Below, in pieces: positions 1 to 5,581 of a stretch of DNA of 10,913 nt (within the stretch, counting starts at the first letter, position 1; every line of letters begins with the position of its first letter). Made by a program: the position numbers and the translations under genes. The stretch is taken from assembly GCA_963205465.1 (NCBI GenBank), contig CAUJKG010000205.1, forward strand, positions 1 through 10,913. The letters are read 5' to 3'. The notes beneath the pieces are model-generated. The model made no database searches, had not been told where the DNA came from, and saw only the letters and a program-made list of their open reading frames with translations. This DNA is from Pseudomonadota bacterium. Its GTDB lineage: Bacteria > Pseudomonadota > Alphaproteobacteria > Rhizobiales > Xanthobacteraceae.

Positions 1-1
1 G

Positions 2-685
2 GTGTTCGATGCCGCACGTGCAAGCTATGAAATCACTGATCTGCAGCGCGCGATCCAGAATCTCATCATGACGAATATCCGTACCGTGATGGGTTCGATG
101 GATCTCGACATGCTCCTGTCGCATCGTGACGAGATCAACGATCGCCTGCTCAAGGTCGTCGATGCCGCGTCGTCGGTCTGGGGCGTGAAGATCACGCGCG
201 TCGAAATCAAGGATATCGTGCCGCCGGCCGACCTCGTCGCCGCGATGGGCCGCCAGATGAAGGCAGAGCGCGACAAGCGCGCCGTGGTGCTCGAGGCCGA
301 AGGCCAGCGGCAGTCGGAAATCCTGCGCGCCGAAGGTGAAAAGCAGTCGCAAATTCTCGAAGCCGAGGGCCGCCGCGAAGCTGCCTTCCGTGACGCCGAG
401 GCGCGGGAACGTCTTGCCGAAGCCGACGCGAAAGCGACCACCGTGCTCTCGCAGGCGGTCGCCGGCGGACAGGCGGCGGCGCTCAATTATTACATCGCCG
501 AGAAATACGTGAAGGCGATGGAGGAGTTCGCGCGCTCACCAAACCAGAAAGTTTTCATGCTGCCTTATGAGGCGACCGCGATCCTCGGCTCGCTCGGCGG
601 CATCGCCGAGTTGTCGAAGTCCGTGTTCGGCGACAACCGCCCGGGTGCCGGCAATTCGCCGACCGGCCCGCGGCGCGGCGAGTAA
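2..685 (+). CDS. SPFH/band 7 membrane protein (paraslipin/QmcA-like), 3' part
   Basis: This is the C-terminal 227 residues of a stomatin/paraslipin-type protein; the gene runs in from the left edge. The first in-frame codon in the window, GTG, is most likely an internal valine rather than a start, because the membrane anchor and first half of the SPFH domain (very roughly 100 residues by comparison with the family) are missing. Visible are the end of the SPFH domain (about residues 1-80, with GVKITRVEIKDI and PPADL, typical of paraslipins), then an Ala/Glu-rich coiled coil (about 85-150). The coiled coil holds three successive 11-residue units starting at L97, L108 and L119 (LEAEGQRQSEI, LRAEGEKQSQI, LEAEGRREAAF). 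A conserved tail follows (NYYIAEKYVKAMEEFA, about 162-177), then a Gly/Pro-rich end. Such proteins oligomerise on the inner membrane and are thought to organise membrane domains or regulate FtsH-type proteases. The nfeD-type gene directly downstream is the usual partner of this family. Confidence 0.93.
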   Translation: MFDAARASYEITDLQRAIQNLIMTNIRTVMGSMDLDMLLSHRDEINDRLLKVVDAASSVWGVKITRVEIKDIVPPADLVAAMGRQMKAERDKRAVVLEAEGQRQSEILRAEGEKQSQILEAEGRREAAFRDAEARERLAEADAKATTVLSQAVAGGQAAALNYYIAEKYVKAMEEFARSPNQKVFMLPYEATAILGSLGGIAELSKSVFGDNRPGAGNSPTGPRRGE

Positions 686-699
686 AAGGGGACTTGGCG

Positions 700-1143
700 A
701 TGAATTTTTTCGCGCAGCTCGGTAACTGGAACTGGTTCATCGTCGGCGGGATTCTGCTCGCAATCGAGGTGATGGTGCCCGGCACCTATATGCTGTGGCT
801 CGGGCTCGCCGCGATCGCGACCGGCGTGATCGGATTCATCCTGCCGCTTTCGTGGCAGCTACTCATTGTCGTCTTTGCGGTTCTTGCGGTTGTTTCCGTG
901 TTGATCGGCCGCAAGCTGCAGCCGCGCGCGGAGCCGGATTCCGACAAGCCGTTTCTCAACCGGCGGGCGGATGCCTTCGTCGGACGGATCTTTACCCTGG
1001 AAGAGCCGATCGTTTCCGGCGCCGGCCGCGTGCGGGTCGATGACACGACGTGGCGCGTGACGGGGCCGGATTGTCCAGCGGGAACAAAAGTGCGGGTCGA
1101 GCGCGCGGACGGCGCAACGCTAATCGTCCAGCCTGCCAATTAG
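700..1143 (+). CDS. NfeD-family membrane protein, partner of the SPFH protein
   Basis: A 147-residue protein of the short NfeD class. The N-terminal part (about residues 8-68) is strongly hydrophobic, with two or three membrane segments (WFIVGGILLAIEVMVPG, then MLWLGLAAIATGVIGFI, then QLLIVVFAVLAVVSVLI). The C-terminal part (about 85-147) fits the small OB-fold NfeD domain, with G-R-V-x-V-D-x-T-x-W-R-V and a closing AGTKVRV...LIVQP strand pattern. I chose ATG at 700 over TTG at 694 because the ribosome binding site AAGGGGA (686-692) is 7 bases from the ATG but only 1 base from the TTG. The stop of the SPFH gene lies 14 bases upstream, so the two are almost certainly co-transcribed. NfeD proteins are physical and genetic partners of SPFH proteins in membrane quality control. 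The long protease-containing NfeD type (ClpP-like domain) is absent here; this is only the C-terminal module. Confidence 0.92.
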   Translation: MNFFAQLGNWNWFIVGGILLAIEVMVPGTYMLWLGLAAIATGVIGFILPLSWQLLIVVFAVLAVVSVLIGRKLQPRAEPDSDKPFLNRRADAFVGRIFTLEEPIVSGAGRVRVDDTTWRVTGPDCPAGTKVRVERADGATLIVQPAN

Positions 1144-1152
1144 TTTTTATTG

Positions 1153-1225
1153 AAGCACGATTTTCCGAAAACCGTTTCGCATCCCCGGATCCTTGTCCGG
1201 GGACACGCTTTTCGGGATCGTGCTT
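1153..1225. repeat. Palindromic intergenic repeat between nfeD and kdsD, possible bidirectional terminator
   Basis: A 73-base foldback. Outer arms AAGCACGAT (1153-1161) and ATCGTGCTT (1217-1225) are perfect complements. A middle pair CCGAAAA (1165-1171) / TTTTCGG (1209-1215) continues the stem after a bulge, and an inner hairpin CCCCGGA (1183-1189) / TCCGGGG (1196-1202) closes on a 6-base loop. It sits between two convergent genes, and its right arm includes two bases of the kdsD stop codon (TAA, 1226-1224). The AAGCACGAT...CCGAAAACCG opening resembles dispersed palindromes I associate with Bradyrhizobium-like genomes; that family assignment is from memory. Neither strand has a classic T-run directly after the stem, so a terminator role is possible but unproven. 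Confidence 0.7.
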
Positions 1226-2246
1226 AAGCGACGCCGATCCGCAACAGATCGTGCAGGTGCACGAGACCGACCGGTTTTCTGCCTTCGACCACGAAAAGCG
1301 CGGTGATGTTCGAAGCGTTCAGGAGTTCGAGCGCTTCGGACGCAAGCTGATCGCCGCGCGCGGATTTGGGATTGCGGGTCATCACGTCGTCGGCCTTCGA
1401 CGACAATAAATCCGCGCGCATGTGGCGGCGCAGATCGCCGTCGGTGATGATGCCGAGCAGATTGCCGTCGCCGTCGCGGACGCCGACGCATCCAAATCCT
1501 TTCGCGGACATCTCCACGATGGCGCTCGACATCGGCGTGCCGCTTCGAACCAGCGGCAGCTTCTCGCCGGTGTGCATCAAATCGCGCACGAAGGTGAGAT
1601 TTGCGCCCAGTTTGCCGCCCGGATGCAGCGCCTTGAAATCCAGCGCAGTAAAGCCGCGGCTTTCCAGGAGCGCCACGGCAAGCGCATCGCCGAGCGCGAG
1701 CTGCATCAAGGTCGACGTCGTCGGCGCCAGCCCGTGCGGACAGGCTTCCTGGGCGAGCGGCAGGATCAGCGTGATGTCGGCGGCCTGCGCGAGCGCGGAG
1801 TTCGGCTGCGAGGTGATGGCAATCAGGGTCACGCCGAAGCGGTTTGCGTAGTTGACGAGATCGCGCAGCTCCGCGGTCTCACCGGACCAGGACAGCGCGA
1901 GGATCACGTCGCTTTTGTCGGAGATGACGCCGAGATCGCCATGGCTCGCCTCGCCGGGATGGACGAAATAAGACGGCGTGCCGGTCGAAGAGAGCGTCGA
2001 CGCAATCTTGCGCCCGATATGGCCGCTCTTGCCCATGCCGGTGACGATCACGCGGCCGGATTCGCCGCGAGGGCCGGAAACCGCGCGGATTTTCTCCACA
2101 GCCTTGTCGAAGCTCGTGCCGAGTTCGCCGGCGAAAGCGGCCGAAAGCGCGCTCAAGCCGCTCGCTTCGGCTGCAAATGTGCGTAGCGCCGAGGCGCTGT
2201 GCGGCGACGGGGTCGTTGCAGCGGCGGTTTTGCTGGGCTTTCGCAT
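1224..2246 (-). CDS. kdsD: D-arabinose-5-phosphate isomerase (KpsF/GutQ family)
   Basis: A 340-residue KpsF/GutQ-type sugar isomerase. It interconverts ribulose-5-phosphate and arabinose-5-phosphate in the cytoplasm, the first committed supply step for Kdo and hence LPS inner core. Domains in order: SIS domain (about 45-185), then two CBS domains (about 222-275 and 285-338). Signature stretches are GMGKSGHIGRK (70-80, with K73), HPGEASHGDLG (96-106, with H102), LSWSGET (118-124), APTTSTLMQLALGDA (174-188) and LHPGGKLG (207-214, with H208). K73, H102 and H208 match the expected positions of the catalytic or binding Lys and His residues of E. coli KdsD. The N-terminus is about 14 residues longer than in E. 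coli. The start at 2246 has a modest site, CCAAGG, about 5 bases upstream. It is divergent from the barrel gene, leaving 154 bases for both promoters. A KpsF capsule paralogue cannot be excluded, but no capsule genes are visible nearby. Confidence 0.95.
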   Translation of the reverse strand: MRKPSKTAAATTPSPHSASALRTFAAEASGLSALSAAFAGELGTSFDKAVEKIRAVSGPRGESGRVIVTGMGKSGHIGRKIASTLSSTGTPSYFVHPGEASHGDLGVISDKSDVILALSWSGETAELRDLVNYANRFGVTLIAITSQPNSALAQAADITLILPLAQEACPHGLAPTTSTLMQLALGDALAVALLESRGFTALDFKALHPGGKLGANLTFVRDLMHTGEKLPLVRSGTPMSSAIVEMSAKGFGCVGVRDGDGNLLGIITDGDLRRHMRADLLSSKADDVMTRNPKSARGDQLASEALELLNASNITALFVVEGRKPVGLVHLHDLLRIGVA

Positions 2247-2340
2247 CGGAACCTTGGAGCAGGCCCGGCCAGGGCCGAAACGGGTCGATTTCCTAGCATG
2301 GCGTGGGGTGAAAGGGCCAACCGCCGGGCCGGCACAACGA
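2247..2340. other. Divergent intergenic region, kdsD side
   Basis: This is the part of the divergent gap nearest kdsD. It contains a short stem GGCCC (2262-2266) / GGGCC (2272-2276) that would lie in the kdsD leader. I could not identify a convincing sigma-70-type promoter for kdsD in either spacing. Confidence 0.3.
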
Positions 2341-2376
2341 ATGGTTAACCATGTCCATTTTACCTTCGTTAACCAT
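2341..2376. promoter_or_regulatory. 12-base palindrome plus repeated TTAACCAT motif upstream of the barrel gene
   Basis: ATGGTTAACCAT at 2341-2352 is a perfect 12-base palindrome. Its TTAACCAT half (2345-2352) recurs exactly at 2369-2376, with starts 24 bases apart. This lies in the 154-base divergent region between kdsD and the barrel gene, 25-60 bases before the preferred TTG start at 2401. TTAACCAT-like half-sites are known for the alphaproteobacterial cell-cycle regulator CtrA, so an operator or promoter role is plausible. The regulator's identity is inference, and the spacing is not the canonical TTAA-N7-TTAA. Confidence 0.4.
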
Positions 2377-2388
2377 CCAAGCCACGTC

Positions 2389-2403
2389 AGGACCGCGGAA
2401 TTG
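2389..2403 (+). promoter_or_regulatory. Ribosome binding site that decides the TTG start of the barrel gene
   Basis: AGGA at 2389-2392 lies 8 bases before TTG at 2401. The in-frame ATG at 2341 lacks a comparable purine-rich site, and starting there would place 20 extra polar residues before the signal peptide. Earlier in-frame starts lie inside the antisense kdsD gene. Confidence 0.55.
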
Positions 2404-4026
2404 CCGGGTCGTCAGTCGCCAAAGCCGGTTTTTGGATGCTGGCGGGCTTTGTCTGCCGGCCTGATCGTGCTTGCCGCGACCGGTGCCGGGCTCGCGCAGC
2501 AGAACGATGGCGACCGGCGCAATACGGAAAACCCGCCATCGATCGTGGATCGCCTGCTCGACTCGCCCCGCGTCGTCGTACCCGGGCCCATGACCAGGCC
2601 AATGAGCAGACCTACGACCGGGGCCGGTACGACCGGCTACGTCTCGCAGAAAAAGAAAAATCCGGCTCCGAAGAAAAAGCTTTCGCCGACCGCCTACGAA
2701 GCGCAGTCGGAAGAGTCTTTTGTCGCACGCAAGTCGCGGTTGCCGGCCCGGCCGAAGCAAGTGGCGGCTCCGGTTCTGGATCCGAAACTTGCGGCACGCA
2801 ATCCGTCTCTGCGGCGCGTGCAAAGTGCGGACACATCCGACATTACCGGCTCGATCACGCCGCTGCGCGTCCGCCGTGTGCAGGCGGAGGACGAGCCGTT
2901 CGGTCCGGTCGGGGTTCGCGCCGGTGCTTTCCTTCTCCGCCCCAGTATCGAGTTGCAGACCGGTCACGACTCCAACGCGCAGAAAGTCGCGAACGGGCAA
3001 AGCTCGTGGTTCAACACCGTGACCGGGCAGCTGCAGGCGCAATCGCAGTGGCAGCGCCATGAACTCGTGTTCGATCTGCGCGGCTCCTACACCGCCTATA
3101 ATAACGTCGAGGGGCTCGATAAGCCGGAGATGCTCGCGAGCCTGAAAGGGCGGATCGACGTCAGCGCGCTTTCGCGGATCGAACTCGAAAGCAAGTTCGG
3201 GCTGACCACGCAGTTTCCCTCGAGCCCCGATGCCGTCGCCGCCGTGCGCCGGCAGCCCAACGTCTATTCCTTCGAGCAGACAGCCGCATGGGTGCAGCGG
3301 TTCAATCGTTTCGAGGCGACGATCGGTGCTGGCATCGAGCGCAATGTCTATCAGGATGCGGAGCTGACGAACGGCGCCACACTCAGCCTCGAAGACCGCA
3401 ACTACAATGAATATTCGGCGCGTCTGCGCGGCGCTTACGAATGGAGCCCGGATACGCGGCCCTTCGTCGAGGTAAGGGTCGATCACCGCGAGCGTGATTT
3501 GCCGGTGGATTTCAGCGGGCTGGCGCGCGACTCCAACGGCTACGTGCTGCGCGCAGGCATTACCCTTGGGCGAAAAGAGCGGCTTTCCGGCGAGTTTTCG
3601 GTGGGCTTCGCGCATCGCAGCTACGCCGACCCGACGCTCAACGACGTGCAAGGCATGATCTACGACGCCTCTCTCGTGTGGCTCGCGACTGGACTGACCA
3701 CCTTGCGCTTCAACGCAACCTCGGGGATCGAGGAAACCGCGGTGCCCGGCGCGTCCGGCGTCTTGCGCCATGACGTGAAGTTCACCGTGGAGCATGCGCT
3801 GCGCCGCTGGCTGGTGGCGTCGGCGAGCATCGGCTGGTTGCGTGACGATTACGTCGGCGCGGGCATCACCAACGATTACCTGCGAAGCTCACTCGCGCTC
3901 ACTTACTCGCTGAACCGCTCGCTCGCGCTCAAGGCAGAGTATCGCAACGAGCAGCTCTCCTCGACCAATCCCGGCGCGGACTACTCGGCAAATATCTGGC
4001 TCCTCGGCGTCCGCCTGCAGCGCTGA
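2401..4026 (+). CDS. Exported outer-membrane beta-barrel protein (BBP2_2/DUF2320-like)
   Basis: With the TTG start the protein has 541 residues. Residues 1-32 look like a Sec signal peptide: R15, a hydrophobic core ALSAGLIVLAATGAG, and likely cleavage near GLA-QQ. Residues 33-167 form a polar linker rich in Pro, Thr and Lys, with a basic patch of seven lysines (KKKNPAPKKK, 84-93) and a DITGSI stretch (147-152). Residues 168-541 show alternating hydrophobic and polar residues with many aromatic ends (LRPSIELQTGHDSNAQ, HELVFDLRGSYTAYN, YVLRAGITLG, LSGEFSVGFAHRSY), as expected of a 12-16-strand barrel. The style resembles the putative beta-barrel porin 2 family (PF10082), recognised by pattern only. 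The chain ends WLLGVRLQR, so the last residue is Arg instead of the usual aromatic. Members sometimes accompany exopolysaccharide or LPS genes, and kdsD is divergent next door; a transport role is inference. ATG at 2341 is an alternative start. Confidence 0.8.
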   Translation: MPGRQSPKPVFGCWRALSAGLIVLAATGAGLAQQNDGDRRNTENPPSIVDRLLDSPRVVVPGPMTRPMSRPTTGAGTTGYVSQKKKNPAPKKKLSPTAYEAQSEESFVARKSRLPARPKQVAAPVLDPKLAARNPSLRRVQSADTSDITGSITPLRVRRVQAEDEPFGPVGVRAGAFLLRPSIELQTGHDSNAQKVANGQSSWFNTVTGQLQAQSQWQRHELVFDLRGSYTAYNNVEGLDKPEMLASLKGRIDVSALSRIELESKFGLTTQFPSSPDAVAAVRRQPNVYSFEQTAAWVQRFNRFEATIGAGIERNVYQDAELTNGATLSLEDRNYNEYSARLRGAYEWSPDTRPFVEVRVDHRERDLPVDFSGLARDSNGYVLRAGITLGRKERLSGEFSVGFAHRSYADPTLNDVQGMIYDASLVWLATGLTTLRFNATSGIEETAVPGASGVLRHDVKFTVEHALRRWLVASASIGWLRDDYVGAGITNDYLRSSLALTYSLNRSLALKAEYRNEQLSSTNPGADYSANIWLLGVRLQR

Positions 4027-4035
4027 TCCGCGAAA

Positions 4036-4051
4036 CGGCCCTCTTGGGCCG
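4036..4051 (+). terminator. Hairpin after the barrel gene, possible terminator
   Basis: CGGCCC (4036-4041), loop TCTT, GGGCCG (4046-4051) is a perfect 6-base-pair stem starting 9 bases after the stop codon. AAAC before it and GTTT after it (4053-4056) can extend the stem past a small bulge. Only a short T-run (GTTTG) follows, so it is a weak intrinsic terminator candidate. Confidence 0.5.
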
Positions 4052-4063
4052 CGTTTGCGGCGG

Positions 4064-4078
4064 TTAACAATTCTTTAC
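4064..4078 (+). promoter_or_regulatory. CtrA-like site (TTAA-N7-TTAC) upstream of the transglycosylase gene
   Basis: TTAA at 4064-4067, then 7 bases CAATTCT, then TTAC at 4075-4078: one mismatch from the TTAA-N7-TTAA consensus of CtrA. It sits 88 bases before the ATG at 4166. A weak -10-like TATGAC occurs at 4095-4100. Activity and regulator identity are inferred from the motif alone. Confidence 0.4.
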
Positions 4079-4095
4079 CGGTTTACACGGCATTT

Positions 4096-4128
4096 ATGAC
4101 GTCATGCGGCCGACCTCGGGGTGGCCGC
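4096..4128. promoter_or_regulatory. Palindrome and leader hairpin before the transglycosylase gene
   Basis: ATGACGTCAT (4096-4105) is a perfect 10-base palindrome. It is immediately followed by a hairpin GCGGCC (4106-4111) / GGCCGC (4123-4128); the inner bases ACC/GGT extend the stem and close on a TCGG tetraloop with one bulged G. The whole lies 38-70 bases before the start codon and could be an operator followed by a structured 5' leader. Confidence 0.35.
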
Positions 4129-4165
4129 CTCGCGAAGTTTGTATTGCGTAGGTAGCGAGGACGAG

Positions 4166-5503
4166 ATGAGTAGATTTGCGTTCGCGGCGCGCGTTTGCGC
4201 CGCGCTTGCGGTGATAGTCGCCGTGTCGGCTTGTGCCAGCGATCCCACCACGACCCAAAGCACGGCGGAGCCGATCCGTTCGCACAATCCTCCGGCGAAA
4301 CAAACGCCCGTCCGCGTCGCGCAGCCCGCCCGCCAGCAGGCGCAGCATCCGGCGATGTCGCCGCAGGCGATCGCAAACGACAGCGCGAACTTCAAACATT
4401 GCATTGCTTCGCTCGGGCCGCAGGCGCAACGGCGCGGCATCTCGCCCGCGGTCTATGCGCGCGAGACGCGCGATCTCGATCCCGACATGAAATTGCTCGA
4501 ACTGCTCGACCGGCAGCCCGAGTTCACCAAAGCGGTGTGGGATTACGTCGATCAGCTCGTTGCGGAGCGGCGCATCAAACAGGGCCGCGAGATGTTCGCC
4601 CAGCACCGCGCGACGTTTCAGCGGATCGAGCAGACCTATGGCATCGATCCTTATGTGTTTGCCGCGATCTGGGGCATCGAATCCAATTTCGGCGCGAACA
4701 AAGGCGACCGCGACGTGATCCGTTCGACCGCGACGCTCGCCTGCATCGGCCGCAGGCAGGAATTCTTCCGCGCCGAATTTCTCGCGGCAATGGAAATCGT
4801 CGCGCGCGGCGATATCCAGCGTTCGCATTTCAAGGGTTCGTGGGCGGGCGCGTTCGGCCAGACGCAATTCATGCCGACGACCTTCAAGCGGCTTGCGGTC
4901 GATTTCACCGGCGACGGCCGTCGCGATCTGGTCGATACGGTCGCCGACGCGCTGGCGTCGACTGCGAACAATCTTTCCAAGAACGGCTGGCAGCGCGGCA
5001 TCAGCTGGGGCTACGAGGTCGAGCTTCCGCGCAATTTCAATTTCAAACTCGCGAACCGCAACACCAAGAAGTCGGCGCAGGAGTGGGCGTCTCTCGGCGT
5101 GAAGCGCGTGCGCAACCAGCCATTCCCGCAAACGCAAGGCTATATTCTCGCGCCTGCCGGCGCGCGTGGCCCCGCATTCCTGATGACGCGGAACTTCGAA
5201 GTGATCCTGCGCTACAATCCCGCGGATGCCTATGCGCTGGCGATCGGCCATCTCGCGGATCGTATCCGTGGCGCGGGGCCGTTCGAGGCGGACTGGCCGC
5301 GCGGGGAACAGGTGCTGTCGCGTTCCGAGCGGATCGAGTTGCAGGAGCGGCTTTCCGCGCTCGGCATTTATAGCGGTGCAATCGACGGCAGGCTCGATGA
5401 CAAGACGCGGGTCGCGCTGCTCGAATACCAGCAACGCAGCGGCATCACGCCGGACGCTTTCGCTACTGCCGCGCTGCTGGAGCGGCTGCGCCGGGGGCGC
5501 TAG
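4166..5503 (+). CDS. Lipoprotein lytic murein transglycosylase, MltB/GH103 type, with peptidoglycan-binding domain
   Basis: A 445-residue periplasmic murein hydrolase that cleaves the MurNAc-GlcNAc bond and leaves 1,6-anhydro-MurNAc. ATG at 4166 is chosen because GAGG (4157-4160) lies 5 bases upstream and a lipoprotein signal follows at once: R3, R9, a hydrophobic core, and lipobox V20-S-A-C23, with Ala at +2 pointing to the outer membrane. A Gln/Pro/Ala-rich tether follows (about 27-68). The GH103/SLT_2 domain spans about 72-375. It shows the catalytic Glu motif GIESNFG (170-176, E172), KGSWAGAFGQTQFMPTTF (223-240), FTGDGRRDLVDTVADALAS (247-265) and YNPADAYALAIGHLADRI (350-367). A PG_binding_1 domain fills about 385-442 (LSALGIYSGAIDGRLDDKTR, 397-416). 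All hallmark residues are present, so it should be active. It is in tandem with the SGNH gene 78 bases downstream. Which MltB paralogue it is cannot be decided here. Confidence 0.95.
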   Translation: MSRFAFAARVCAALAVIVAVSACASDPTTTQSTAEPIRSHNPPAKQTPVRVAQPARQQAQHPAMSPQAIANDSANFKHCIASLGPQAQRRGISPAVYARETRDLDPDMKLLELLDRQPEFTKAVWDYVDQLVAERRIKQGREMFAQHRATFQRIEQTYGIDPYVFAAIWGIESNFGANKGDRDVIRSTATLACIGRRQEFFRAEFLAAMEIVARGDIQRSHFKGSWAGAFGQTQFMPTTFKRLAVDFTGDGRRDLVDTVADALASTANNLSKNGWQRGISWGYEVELPRNFNFKLANRNTKKSAQEWASLGVKRVRNQPFPQTQGYILAPAGARGPAFLMTRNFEVILRYNPADAYALAIGHLADRIRGAGPFEADWPRGEQVLSRSERIELQERLSALGIYSGAIDGRLDDKTRVALLEYQQRSGITPDAFATAALLERLRRGR

Positions 5504-5581
5504 CTATACTGCCTGCCGCCTTTCGGGAGCACGGCAGGTTCCGCCTTGCATTGGCCCCGAATTGCGGACAGGTTTGCGGGC

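Noticed and set aside
694..699. TTG start two codons before the nfeD ATG
   Set aside because: The ribosome binding site AAGGGGA would be only one base away, too close for initiation.
1978..2340. The plus-strand open frame of the barrel gene extends about 120 codons upstream, antisense to kdsD
   Set aside because: This part overlaps the well-supported kdsD gene, has no secretion or barrel character, and would bury the signal peptide. It is an open-frame artefact of high GC.
2293..3795. 500-codon open frame on the minus strand opposite the barrel gene
   Set aside because: The translation is Arg/His/Gly-rich without domain motifs, while the plus strand encodes a coherent signal peptide and barrel; GC-rich third positions open the antisense frame.
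4094..5434. 446-codon open frame on the minus strand opposite the transglycosylase
   Set aside because: The plus-strand frame carries all GH103 hallmarks and a lipobox. The antisense product is Arg-rich with no recognisable domain.
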